Source of the DNA: an uncultured Campylobacter sp.
GTDB lineage: Bacteria > Campylobacterota > Campylobacteria > Campylobacterales > Campylobacteraceae
Direction: 5' to 3'
Assembly: GCF_938039205.1 (NCBI RefSeq)
Contig: NZ_CALHVM010000056.1
Coordinates: forward strand, 1-64,000
Length of the DNA stretch: 64,000 nt
Positions within the stretch are counted from its first letter, which is position 1, and each line of letters opens with the position of its first letter. Both the position numbers and the translations under genes were made by a program. Under the pieces are notes generated by a model, which ran no database searches, was not told where the DNA came from, and was given only the letters and a program-made list of their open reading frames with translations. This document shows positions 17,721 to 26,166 of the stretch, piece by piece.

Positions 17721-18917
17721 ATGAGCCTAACCAAATATCTACTTTTTAAATATCTACGGTTTGATAAAACCCAGCCATTTATCATGCTTTCGGCGCTGCT
17801 AGCATTTCTAGGTGTGGGCGTCGGGCTCATGGTGCTCATCGTTGCGATGGCGATCATGAACGGCTTTGACAAGGAATTTGAGCGCAAACTTTTTACCATG
17901 AACTACCCGATCACGATCCTCTCTGCCATACGCGGCAACATCGACGAGAGCGATGTTAACGAACTAAAGCAAAAGTTTCCGAATCTCAAATTTAGCCCAT
18001 ATATCATGAGTCAAGTTATCATAAAGGGGGCGAATAGCTTTGAGGGCGGACTGCTTTTTGGCGTAAATTCAGCCGACGAAAAGCAGATAAACTCAGTCGT
18101 TGCGGCCGGCCTTGAGGACCGCGAGCTTGACGGATACGGCCTGCTCGTAGGTCAAGGCGTCAAAAACGAGATGATGATAAACGAAAATGACAAACTCACG
18201 CTCATTTTTACCAAAAATGACCCGAGCGGCTTTGCTCTAACGCCCAAAATGAAGCGCTTTGACGTCGTGAGCTCGTTTAGCTCGGGGCTTGTGGCCTACG
18301 ATAAAAGCTATCTATACACGAGCGTGGAGGCGCTGCGTAAGATACTTGAGTACGATGAGGGCAAATTTGACGGCATACATGTGTTTTCAGACGATCCGTT
18401 CGCCGATATCGAAAAGATCTCGCGCGAGCTACGGCTAGGACAAAAAGCCATCGGCTGGTGGCAGCAAAACGGCAACTTTTTCTCCGCTTTGGCGCTTGAA
18501 AAACGTGCGCTTTTCATCGTTTTGATGCTCATCATCCTGGTTGCCTCGCTAAATATCGTAAGCTCGCTGCTCATGACCGTCATGAACCGCCGCCAAGAGA
18601 TCGCTCTACTACTCTCGCTGGGCGCTAGCAAGGCCGAGATCAAAAAGAGCTTTTTTGCGCTGGGAGCCACGATAGGCGGAGGCGGGATAGTGTTTGGACT
18701 CGTGCTCGGGCTCTTTGGCGTGTGGCTGCTCGGTAGCTTTGATATAGTAAATTTGCCCGCAGACGTTTACGGTAGCGCGAAGCTTCCTATGGAGTTATCT
18801 TTGCTTGATCTTGTTATGATTTTGGTCGGAGCGGTCGTTATCGTGGCGTTTTCGTCGTTTTACCCTGCTAAAAAAGCCGCGCAAATAAACGTACTTGAGA
18901 CGCTTAGGAATGAATAA
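17721..18917 (+). CDS. Lipoprotein-releasing ABC transporter permease (LolC/LolE type)
   Basis: Inner-membrane permease of the LolCDE family that extracts mature lipoproteins from the inner membrane and hands them to LolA. The N-terminal helix (about 20-45, VGVGLMVLIVAMAIMNGFD), a large periplasmic domain (about 50-260) and three C-terminal helices with the MacB/FtsX motif MTVMNRRQEIALLLSLGASKAEI are as expected, and 398 residues is normal. Position after secA matches C. jejuni Cj0941. The ATP-binding partner LolD is not adjacent. Confidence 0.9.
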   Translation: MSLTKYLLFKYLRFDKTQPFIMLSALLAFLGVGVGLMVLIVAMAIMNGFDKEFERKLFTMNYPITILSAIRGNIDESDVNELKQKFPNLKFSPYIMSQVIIKGANSFEGGLLFGVNSADEKQINSVVAAGLEDRELDGYGLLVGQGVKNEMMINENDKLTLIFTKNDPSGFALTPKMKRFDVVSSFSSGLVAYDKSYLYTSVEALRKILEYDEGKFDGIHVFSDDPFADIEKISRELRLGQKAIGWWQQNGNFFSALALEKRALFIVLMLIILVASLNIVSSLLMTVMNRRQEIALLLSLGASKAEIKKSFFALGATIGGGGIVFGLVLGLFGVWLLGSFDIVNLPADVYGSAKLPMELSLLDLVMILVGAVVIVAFSSFYPAKKAAQINVLETLRNE

Positions 18918-18921
18918 ATCG

Positions 18922-18943
18922 GCATTTTAGCCGAAATGCTTTT
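18922..18943 (+). terminator. Terminator after the LolC-type gene
   Basis: GCATTT and AAATGC form a 6-bp stem with a 6-nt loop, followed by TTTT, five bases past the stop codon. A further 9-bp inverted repeat (AAAGCGGCG at 19015-19023 with CGCCGCTTT at 19046-19054) lies downstream. Confidence 0.55.
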
Positions 18944-19389
18944 GGGTTAAATTTGAGCGAATAAAAATTTGCTGTTTTGACCGCGCTGGCTCGTCTATTT
19001 TTTGAATTATATAAAAAGCGGCGAAATTTTATTTATATAAAAATACGCCGCTTTAAATTATTTTCGTTCGAGTTTTTATTCTCGCGCGTGTAAATTTTTA
19101 AATTTAAGCCGCCGTCGGCGTCAAATTTGCCCTCCAAACTAGAAATTGTACATCGTGTAAGGTATCCGCAACCAAGTAGTAGCCGTAAGTTTGCCTATGT
19201 TTTTTATACTGCAACGGTTGCTAAATTTACTTACGTCATTTAGAAAAGCTATGCTTAAGGTTGGTGCTTATGCTAAATTTACGCCATATTTTGCTGCTAT
19301 TTTGAAAGTTATTATATTAATTTGCAAGCAAAAATTTGAGACCCTTTAAGATATAATGCTCAAAATTTAATCCAAATTTGGGGAGAAAA
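18944..19389. other. Intergenic, 446 bp, hairpins and a promoter
   Basis: No gene is seen. It holds the 9-bp inverted repeat at 19015-19054, two interleaved short complementary pairs at 19168-19235, and a TATAAT box at 19352-19357 that should drive the following unknown genes. Confidence 0.5.
19352..19357 (+). promoter_or_regulatory. -10 box for the unknown three-gene cluster
   Basis: TATAAT lies 33 bp before the chosen ATG of the first gene, preceded by an AT-rich stretch typical of Campylobacter promoters. Confidence 0.55.
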
Positions 19390-19860
19390 ATGACGAATTT
19401 CGAGTATGCGCGCCGCATTGACGAGGCTGCAGGGCTGGATCTTGATTTAGATTGCAAAGAGATAGATCTGCAGGATAAGTTTTACGGACTTTTTCAGTGC
19501 TTTATGCCCGATGGCATCGGTATAGAAACGGTGTTTGCGCCGCTGCAAAACGGCACCGAGCTGCAAGCGCGCATAATGCCGATCTACTCAGTCACGGCGC
19601 AGCAAACGCGAGAGGCGTTCGATCAGGACGTGGCGCCGGGGTATTTTTGCCCGCCGCAGGATCCGAAATTTGATGACGAAGGACTTAAGAGCCTAGCTTT
19701 AGCGCACGTTCGAAATTTAAAAATTTTTGCCGAGTTTCTCGGTGATGACGAGTTTTTAAAAATGCTTAACGAAATAAAATCCGTGCGCGTGCAGGAGAGC
19801 TCTGATCTCGCAGATCACGAAGGTGGGCTTGCGGACGACGTTTACGGGGCGAGTGGATGA
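19390..19860 (+). CDS. Hypothetical protein, first gene of an unknown cluster
   Basis: I do not recognise this 156-residue acidic soluble protein. The ATG at 19390 is chosen over a TTG four codons upstream because GGGAG lies five bases before it. There is no signal peptide. The central part (FYGLFQCFMPDGIGIETVFAPLQNGTEL) looks like a beta-rich domain and the C-terminal third is helical. Its last base overlaps the next gene (ATGA), so it is translationally coupled to two further unknown genes. Small acidic proteins in such runs are often immunity-type proteins, but nothing here proves it. Confidence 0.7.
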   Translation: MTNFEYARRIDEAAGLDLDLDCKEIDLQDKFYGLFQCFMPDGIGIETVFAPLQNGTELQARIMPIYSVTAQQTREAFDQDVAPGYFCPPQDPKFDDEGLKSLALAHVRNLKIFAEFLGDDEFLKMLNEIKSVRVQESSDLADHEGGLADDVYGASG

Positions 19861-20069
19861 TAGATTCGCCTAAGCTTGATGTGAAGCTATGGGTGCTCAG
19901 CGAGGCGTACTATTCGATCGACTGCGACTACCTTCTGTCGGCGTATTTGCAGTATCCAAACTACGCGCAAAGGCCACAAGAGGACTTTTTAAAGCCCTAT
20001 TTTGAGCTGTATCTAGCGGGACGGCAGATCGCGTTTGAGCGCGGCGAGGTTGTCGTTTTTGCGCGTTAA
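19857..20069 (+). CDS. Small hypothetical protein, second gene of the unknown cluster
   Basis: A 70-residue protein, tyrosine-rich (seven Tyr) and mostly helical by appearance. I recognise no family. The start overlaps the previous stop at ATGA, which supports real translation. The next gene starts 22 bp downstream with its own AAGGAA site. Confidence 0.6.
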   Translation: MIDSPKLDVKLWVLSEAYYSIDCDYLLSAYLQYPNYAQRPQEDFLKPYFELYLAGRQIAFERGEVVVFAR

Positions 20070-20091
20070 ATTTACGCTGGTAAGGAACTAA

Positions 20092-20787
20092 ATGCAAACG
20101 GACGCTTTTGGCTGGCTAAAATTTGAGCTCTACGAGTATCTAAAACTATACGATGTGGGCTTAAAAAAGTGGGCAAACGAGCATCTAAAGGGCACTGTAA
20201 GTAAATTTAAAAGCGAATTTAGCCAGACGCAGCAGGACCATGCTCTAGGCGAACTTTGCCGCGAAATTTTAGACTAAGACCAAAGCGAGCTCAAAAATCT
20301 AAAAAACCGCGGCAACGGCGAGCTGCCGTTTCGGCTAGGCGAGCTAGTCGGCGAGTATCTAAAAGGGCGCTGCGACACAGGTGAGATGCCGCATCTGCGC
20401 TGGGCGTACCAGATCTGCACGCGCGGCTTGCGGGAGCTTGATAGGGATGAGCTTTTGCGCCACGCATACCGCCATGAGCATTGCGACGCACGAACCGTGG
20501 AGTTATACTTTTGTACGCTATTAGATGCGCTAGACTGGGGCGCACACCACTTTCCAGATGGCTGCCTGATAGAGCGCACATACTATGAGCAACTAACCAG
20601 CGAAGCTCGAGACTCAAGAGAAAAACACGAGATAAGCGAGCGGTTAAATTTAGAATTTGAAAACTTAGTAAAGCTTTACGAATGTTATTTTGAGTTTAAA
20701 TCTAGCGGCGGCGAGGTTGATTTTTACGCGCTGTGCAAAGAGGCCGGGCTAAATTTCGTGCCTGTAAAGTCTTTTTATTATGAGTAG
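20092..20787 (+). pseudogene. Unknown protein interrupted by one in-frame TAA
   Basis: The frame from ATG 20092 runs open to 20787 except for a single TAA at 20275-20277. On both sides the sequence reads as continuous, well-formed protein (CREILD, stop, DQSELKNLKNRG), 231 codons in all. The downstream part contains ALDWGAHHFPDGCLIERTYYE and a helical C terminus. I recognise no family. Either it is a recent nonsense mutation (one base change from CAA, GAA or AAA), a sequencing error, or two separate proteins. The second half has no good start near the stop; the first ATG is 20386 with no ribosome site. Confidence 0.7.
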
Positions 20788-20825
20788 CGAGCGTTCACTA
20801 AATTTGACTATAAATTTGAAACGAG

Positions 20826-20853
20826 CGCCAAATTTGTAGCTCAAAATTTGGCG
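20826..20853. terminator. AAATTT-armed hairpin between convergent genes
   Basis: CGCCAAATTT and AAATTTGGCG form a perfect 10-bp stem with an 8-nt loop, followed by TTTAGTT. It lies between the unknown cluster and the convergent cprS and could terminate both. Confidence 0.55.
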
Positions 20854-20957
20854 TTTAGTTGGCCACAAACGATACGCCGAATTTTAAAATTTAAGCAAAT
20901 ACGGCTCTTAAATTTTCTCTGTGTGTCGCAAACTCGACAAAACGCTCAAATTCACGC

Positions 20958-22196
20958 CTACGCCGCAATATTTTGCAGATTTTCAAAGCTAAACACGTTT
21001 AGCCCGTTTTTGTACTCGTAGCTTAGAGTTAGCTTATGGGCTTTGATTATATTTTCGACGATGTAGAGCCCCAGACCAAAGCTCTTTTGCGCACTTTCGC
21101 CTTTGGTAAAGGGCTCGACGTAGTGGCGCAGTTCCTTTGACAGCCGCTCGCCTTCGTTGATAAATTTGATAGATTCGCGCGTGATCGTGATATTTACGTG
21201 CTTGTTTGGGGAGTATTTTAGCGCGTTATCGATCATGTTTTTGGCGGCGATAGCCAGTAGCTTAAAGTCGGCATTTAGGTTCACGTCCTCTAGCTTGCTG
21301 ATCGTGACTTGCCCCGGATCTACCATCGCGATATCCAGAGCCTCGTCGATGACGTCGTCGATACGGCAAATTTTAGTGTTATTTAGTGCGATGTTTGACG
21401 TGACTTGCTCGACGGCGGCAAATTCGTTTATGAGATTTTCGAGTTTTATAAACACCGACACGAGGCGCTCTTGGTTTTTGCTTTTTTCGATCATTTCGGC
21501 AGCTAGGCGACCTTTGGTGATCGGGGTTTTTAGTTCGTGCATTATGTTTCTTAAAAACAGCTTGCGCGATGCGTTTAAGCTTTTGATCTGGGACACTGCG
21601 TCATAAAACGCCTCCGCAACTTCGGAAATTTCGTCGTTACCGCTACTTACGTTTTGCACTTCTTCGATCTCGCCCGCGGCAAATTTAGCTATCTGGCGCT
21701 TTAGTTTTCTTAGCGGTTTTAGCTTTCTGATAACAAAAACGTAAGCGGCAAGAAGTATGATTGCGACTAGCAAAAAGATAATCTTGATGATGTCGTAGCG
21801 GTATGGCTGGTAGTCGTTATCCTTTAAAAGCAGGATTTTATCTACGTGCTGGACTTTTAGATAGTGGTGATTTTGATAGATCATGATGGCGCTAGAACCG
21901 ATGTCTGCGGATATCTCCTCAAGCACGGTTGCGTTTGCTAGGATCTCTTCTTTTTGCTGTTCGTTTGTGATCTCAGGCATCTTAAAGTCGCCCGTTTGAC
22001 GCTCGTACTCTTTTTCGTTTATGATACCGCTCATCAAAAAGAGCTGGTTTCTAGCGATCGTGGAGTACTTGGCGTTTAGCTCGCGCGCGTAGTTTTGCTT
22101 GTCGTAGTCCATCAGCCACAAAAACGCGAGAAATATGCTCGTAAGTGCAAGCGCAAAGATAAAAGTGATAGTGTAAAAAACCGATGAGCGTTTCAT
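20958..22196 (-). CDS. cprS: Sensor histidine kinase CprS (ArsS family)
   Basis: Membrane sensor kinase that phosphorylates the adjacent response regulator. Two transmembrane helices (about 8-29 and 136-157) bracket a periplasmic sensor domain. A HAMP-like linker, the phospho-acceptor His220 (IMHELKTPITKG), the N box NMIDNALKYSP and the G box SFGLGLYIVENI follow. The 412-residue length and the order cprS-cprR-htrA match C. jejuni Cj1226c-Cj1228c, where CprRS controls biofilm and envelope stress genes including htrA. Genes are 21 bp apart. Confidence 0.92.
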   Translation of the reverse strand: MKRSSVFYTITFIFALALTSIFLAFLWLMDYDKQNYARELNAKYSTIARNQLFLMSGIINEKEYERQTGDFKMPEITNEQQKEEILANATVLEEISADIGSSAIMIYQNHHYLKVQHVDKILLLKDNDYQPYRYDIIKIIFLLVAIILLAAYVFVIRKLKPLRKLKRQIAKFAAGEIEEVQNVSSGNDEISEVAEAFYDAVSQIKSLNASRKLFLRNIMHELKTPITKGRLAAEMIEKSKNQERLVSVFIKLENLINEFAAVEQVTSNIALNNTKICRIDDVIDEALDIAMVDPGQVTISKLEDVNLNADFKLLAIAAKNMIDNALKYSPNKHVNITITRESIKFINEGERLSKELRHYVEPFTKGESAQKSFGLGLYIVENIIKAHKLTLSYEYKNGLNVFSFENLQNIAA

Positions 22197-22217
22197 TTGC
22201 GGGGCTTTACGTCAAAT

Positions 22218-22910
22218 TTACTGCACTAGCTTGTAGCCGATGCCACGGATGGCGTGGATGTATTTTGGCTCTTTTGGGTCGTCGCCTAGCTTGCCTCTGA
22301 TACGCCCGATGATGACGTCGATGCTTTTATTTGTCGAGTCCTCGCTGATGCTCGCGCAGTTGTAGATAAACTCCTCGCGCGTGATGGCGCCGCCTTCTTT
22401 TTGAAGCATGTATTTTAGGATGTCGTACTCCGCTGCGGTTAAATTTAACGGCTCGCCTTTTAGCGTGATGACGTGTTTAAAATCATCTACCGCGATGTCT
22501 TTTTCGCGCGCTGGCTCTTTTGTGCCGCTTAAATTTGCACCCGCTACCGCGCTTTGGCGGCGTAGGTGGCTTTTGATACGAGCTAGCAGTTCCTGCGGGT
22601 CGTAGGGCTTTGGTAGGTAGTCGTCCGCGCCGTTATCTAGGGCGTTTACCTTGTCGGTGATGTCGTGGCGCGCGCTTGATATGATGATAGGCACGTCGTG
22701 GCGCTTGCGGATCTCTTTGCATACTTCTAGGCCGTCGAGTCCCGGCAGCGTGAGGTCTAAGATTACGAGGTCGAATTTTTCTACGTTTAGCGTCGAAAGC
22801 CCGATATACGGCTCCTCCGCCGTCGTTACACTCATATCGCTTTTTGCTAAAAACTCAGTCAAAATTTCCGCCAGCTCTAGGTCGTCTTCTATCATCAAAA
22901 TTTTTATCAT
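22218..22910 (-). CDS. cprR: Response regulator CprR (OmpR/PhoB type)
   Basis: Two-domain transcription regulator: a receiver domain with the acidic pocket EDD (residues 8-10), phospho-acceptor Asp52 (ILDLTLPGLDG) and Lys101 (LPKPYDP), then a C-terminal winged helix (about 135-230, ending IRGIGYKLVQ). It is the partner of the downstream kinase. In C. jejuni CprR is essential and CprS is not. A terminator-like hairpin separates it from htrA, so it probably has its own promoter in the 289-bp gap. Confidence 0.92.
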   Translation of the reverse strand: MIKILMIEDDLELAEILTEFLAKSDMSVTTAEEPYIGLSTLNVEKFDLVILDLTLPGLDGLEVCKEIRKRHDVPIIISSARHDITDKVNALDNGADDYLPKPYDPQELLARIKSHLRRQSAVAGANLSGTKEPAREKDIAVDDFKHVITLKGEPLNLTAAEYDILKYMLQKEGGAITREEFIYNCASISEDSTNKSIDVIIGRIRGKLGDDPKEPKYIHAIRGIGYKLVQ

Positions 22911-23167
22911 TTTATGTCCTTTTGGGGATTATAGCGAGTTTTGACTAAATTTTTAATGGCGGTAGCGGCTTATCCGGCTAGCGCTTTTTCGCTGCCGGCT
23001 AAATTTAGCTCGGCAAACTATCTGCCTAGCCTACGCTAAATTTTGTTTGCTAGTAAAATTTGAGTCAAACTAAGACGCGCAAATTTGAATCTATAAATTT
23101 AATCAGGTTAAATTTAAAATGATAGAGTGTCAAATTTGACTGGTAAAATTTGGAAAATTTAAAAGAA

Positions 23168-23189
23168 AAGGCGCAGTTTCCCGCGCCTT
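23168..23189 (-). terminator. Terminator after htrA
   Basis: AAGGCGC and GCGCCTT form a perfect 7-bp GC-rich stem with an 8-nt loop. On the minus strand it is followed by TTCTTTT, a good intrinsic terminator 10 bases past the htrA stop. Confidence 0.75.
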
Positions 23190-23199
23190 AAGGTAGAAA

Positions 23200-24615
23200 T
23201 TATTTTATAACAAGACCTTGGAAAAGTCCGCCCCGGTTGACCCAAACGAGGGTCTTTTTGCCTTTCGCGTTTGCTAGGGCTTTGTTAAAATCATCCATAT
23301 TTTTGATATTTTCCTCGGCGATTTGTATGATGATGTCACCTTTTTCAAAGCCGATTTTTTCAGCATTCGAGCCCGCTTTTACGTCAGTTACCAGGATACC
23401 CGCTGCGTCCGCAGGTAGGCGGTATTTGTACCTTGCGTTGTCGTCGATCGCCGTGACGCTAAGACCCTCGATAGCCGTGCCGTTTTTTGCCGCCGGAGCG
23501 CTTGATTTCGCGTTTGCGTTAGCTAGTTTTATCTTGGCGGTTTCGATTTTACCGGAGCGTTCATAGGTTAGCGTGATCTCTTTGTTTGGAGCTAGCGAGC
23601 CGATGAGATTTTTTAGATCATTTGCGTTTTTGATCTCTTTATCGTCGATTTTGATTACGAGATCGCCTCGTTTTAGTCCCGCAACATCCGCAGGAAGGCC
23701 GCTTTCTACGCTGCTAATGAGCGCGCCTTCTTTGTTTTTGTATATCTCTTTTTGCTCTTCGTTTAGATTTGCTATCATCACGCCGATATATCCACGCTCA
23801 ATCTTGCCGTCTTCGATGAGTTTTTTGGCGATATCTTTAGTCATATTTGACGGGATAGCAAAGCCGATGCCGTTGTTTCCGCCACTGCGGCTAAGTATGG
23901 CTGAGTTTATGCCTACTAGATAGCCGCGGCTATCGACTAGCGCGCCGCCCGAGTTACCCGGGTTTATCGAGGCGTCTGTCTGGATGAAATTTTCGTATTG
24001 ATTTAGACCGATGTTGTCTTTGTTTAGGCCGGAAACTATGCCCTGAGTGATACTGCCGCCTACGCCGAACGGATTTCCGATGGCAAATACTATATCGCCC
24101 TCCATCAGCTTAGCCGAGTCGGCAAATGGTATGGCTTTTAGCTCTTTTGCGTCTACTTTGATGATGGCTAAGTCGGTTTTAGGGTCGGTGCCGACGATTT
24201 TGGCTTTATACTCTTTGTCGCTATCTAGCAGCGTGACTATGATCTCGTCGCTATCTTCTACGACATGGTTGTTTGTTACGATGTAGCCGTCGCTAGATAT
24301 GACGACGCCAGATCCCAGCGAGCTGCTTTTTTGTTTTTCTTGAGGGATATTAAACTGAAATCCGAAAAAGTCCTTGAAAAACGGATCGCTAAACATATCG
24401 TTCATATCTGCTACGTTGCTGCTGACGGTTTTTGTGGTGGAGATATTTACGACCGATTTTTTAGCATCGGCTATGGAGCTATTGTAGGAGAGGACGACGT
24501 TTTTGTTAAATTCCGGATTTACTCTAGTGAAATCCTCTGCTGGTTCGTTAAAATTTATGCTTGCGGCAAAGATTGCGCAAGAAGTAGCCAAAGATAATAC
24601 GGTTATCTTTTTCAT
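23200..24615 (-). CDS. htrA: Periplasmic serine protease/chaperone HtrA (DegP)
   Basis: Secreted protease that degrades or refolds damaged envelope proteins; in Campylobacter and Helicobacter it is also released and cleaves E-cadherin. The signal peptide covers the first ~18 residues. The catalytic triad is His117 (VTNNHVVED), Asp148 (KTDLAIIK) and Ser222 (NPGNSGGALV). Two PDZ domains follow (about 270-365 and 380-470). The length of 471 matches the family. It lies upstream of cprRS on the same strand and divergent from cbpA, as in C. jejuni. Confidence 0.97.
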   Translation of the reverse strand: MKKITVLSLATSCAIFAASINFNEPAEDFTRVNPEFNKNVVLSYNSSIADAKKSVVNISTTKTVSSNVADMNDMFSDPFFKDFFGFQFNIPQEKQKSSSLGSGVVISSDGYIVTNNHVVEDSDEIIVTLLDSDKEYKAKIVGTDPKTDLAIIKVDAKELKAIPFADSAKLMEGDIVFAIGNPFGVGGSITQGIVSGLNKDNIGLNQYENFIQTDASINPGNSGGALVDSRGYLVGINSAILSRSGGNNGIGFAIPSNMTKDIAKKLIEDGKIERGYIGVMIANLNEEQKEIYKNKEGALISSVESGLPADVAGLKRGDLVIKIDDKEIKNANDLKNLIGSLAPNKEITLTYERSGKIETAKIKLANANAKSSAPAAKNGTAIEGLSVTAIDDNARYKYRLPADAAGILVTDVKAGSNAEKIGFEKGDIIIQIAEENIKNMDDFNKALANAKGKKTLVWVNRGGLFQGLVIK

Positions 24616-24721
24616 TACTTTTCCTTTTGATAAAATTTTTTCAAAGCGCGATTATATGGCGCTAAGCTCAACGTAAAGTTAATTATTATTTAAGTCGTTT
24701 AAAATCGTTTTATTTACTATA

Positions 24722-24742
24722 CTTGATTGACATACGCTAAAC
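24722..24742. promoter_or_regulatory. HAIR-like operator candidate upstream of cbpA
   Basis: CTTGATT, seven bases, GCTAAAC resembles the HspR operator (CTTGAGT-N7-ACTCAAG): six of seven bases agree in the left half and four of seven in the right. It lies just upstream of the cbpA -10 box, where a repressor would block the promoter. Autoregulation of cbpA-hspR by HspR is known in C. jejuni; this exact site is a guess. Confidence 0.35.
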
Positions 24743-24750
24743 TTTTATGC

Positions 24751-24756
24751 TATAAT
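24751..24756 (+). promoter_or_regulatory. -10 box for cbpA-hspR
   Basis: TATAAT, preceded by TATGC as an extended -10-like context, lies 34 bp before the cbpA ATG. It is the only strong box in the divergent gap. Confidence 0.6.
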
Positions 24757-24789
24757 CGCTATAAAATTAATTGACTATAAGGACATAAC

Positions 24790-25662
24790 ATGAGCAATAG
24801 TCTTTACGAAACGTTAGGGGTGTCCGAAAAGGCCACCGGCGACGAGATCAAAAAGGCCTATCGCAGGCTGGCTCGAAAGTATCATCCCGATATCAACAAA
24901 GACCCAGGCGCGGAGGATAAATTTAAAGAAATAAACGCCGCGTATGAAATTTTAAGCGACGAAAAAAAGCGCGCGCAGTACGACAGGCACGGCGACGCGA
25001 TGTTTGGCGGGCAAAATTTCCATGACTTTGCGAGCAGCTCGGGTATGGGAAATTTGGACGAAATTTTAAAAAATATCTTCGGCGGAGGCGGTTTTGGCGC
25101 CTTTTCTAGCAGAGGCGGATTTGGTGGCTTTAGGCAAACTGGCGGATTTAGCGGTTTTGAGGACGATGAGGATCTAGACTCCCGCGCAAAGGTAACTATC
25201 CCGTTTGACGTAGCGGTAAAAGGTGGCGAACACTCGATAAATTTTAACGGCGAAAATATCAAAATAAAAATCCCAAACGGTATCAACGATGGCGAAAAGC
25301 TACGCATAAAAGGTAAGGGTAGTGGCGGACGCGGAGATCTGATCCTAACGGTAAATATCGCGCCTAGCGACGAATACGAAAGAGACGGCGACGATCTATA
25401 TAAAGACGTGCTAATCCCGCTAAAAACGATGATGTTTGGCGGTAAGATAGAGGTAAAAACGCCTAAAAAAGACGTAACGATAAAAATCGCCGAAAACTCA
25501 AAATCCGGGCAAAAAATCAGGCTCAAAGGGTACGGCGTGCAAAATAGAAAAAGCGGGATGTTTGGCGATCTATACTTGCGGGCGCGCGTGTCTTTGCCGG
25601 ACGTAAATGCCCTAGACGGCGAGCTAGCCGAACTCATGAAGCAAAAACTCCCGGAGGCATAA
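24790..25662 (+). CDS. cbpA: DnaJ-family co-chaperone CbpA
   Basis: Hsp40 co-chaperone that stimulates DnaK. It has an N-terminal J domain with His32-Pro33-Asp34 (YHPDI), a Gly/Phe-rich linker (about 75-125, GGGGFGAFSSRGGFGGF), and two substrate-binding C-terminal domains. The cysteine zinc-finger of true DnaJ is absent, which defines the CbpA type, and 290 residues is normal. hspR starts one base after its stop codon, so the pair is an operon, as in C. jejuni Cj1229-Cj1230. Confidence 0.94.
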   Translation: MSNSLYETLGVSEKATGDEIKKAYRRLARKYHPDINKDPGAEDKFKEINAAYEILSDEKKRAQYDRHGDAMFGGQNFHDFASSSGMGNLDEILKNIFGGGGFGAFSSRGGFGGFRQTGGFSGFEDDEDLDSRAKVTIPFDVAVKGGEHSINFNGENIKIKIPNGINDGEKLRIKGKGSGGRGDLILTVNIAPSDEYERDGDDLYKDVLIPLKTMMFGGKIEVKTPKKDVTIKIAENSKSGQKIRLKGYGVQNRKSGMFGDLYLRARVSLPDVNALDGELAELMKQKLPEA

Positions 25663-25663
25663 G

Positions 25664-26041
25664 ATGAAACAATACGAAGAACCAGTATATCTAATCAGCG
25701 TCGTAGCAAAGGTGCTCTCCATACATCCGCAGACGCTGCGCCAATACGAGCGCGAGGGGCTGCTAGAGCCATCAAGAACCGAGGGCAAGATGCGTCTTTA
25801 CTCCGAAAAAGACATGGATCGTATCAAGATGATACTGAGTCTAACGCGCGATCTGGGTGTAAATTTAGCAGGCGTGGATATCATCTTGCAGTTAAAAGAG
25901 CAGATCGAGCAGTCTGAAGTCATAATAAAGCAGATGAAAGAGGAGCTGGCTAAAATGGAGCAGGGCGGCGTGCCGTCTAAAAAGGCTCTGGTAAAGCGCA
26001 AAAATAGCTTTGATCTCATCTTTTATGATGATAAAAATTAA
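25664..26041 (+). CDS. hspR: Heat-shock repressor HspR (MerR family)
   Basis: DNA-binding repressor of heat-shock genes. The N-terminal MerR-type winged helix (VAKVLSIHPQTLRQYEREGLLEP, about residues 11-33) and a coiled-coil dimerisation helix (about 75-105) are clear, and 125 residues matches Campylobacter HspR. In C. jejuni and H. pylori HspR represses its own operon and other chaperone genes. A CCTTTTT / AAAAAGG hairpin follows the stop at 26043-26063. Confidence 0.94.
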   Translation: MKQYEEPVYLISVVAKVLSIHPQTLRQYEREGLLEPSRTEGKMRLYSEKDMDRIKMILSLTRDLGVNLAGVDIILQLKEQIEQSEVIIKQMKEELAKMEQGGVPSKKALVKRKNSFDLIFYDDKN

Positions 26042-26166
26042 TCCTTTTTATCGTTAAAAAAGGTAAAATCGGGTAAAATTTACTTACAAAACGCGCCAAA
26101 TTTGAGGCTTTAGTGGTACTAAATTTAGCCTTAAATTTGCCCCGCTTTGAACTCAAATGAGGGACA

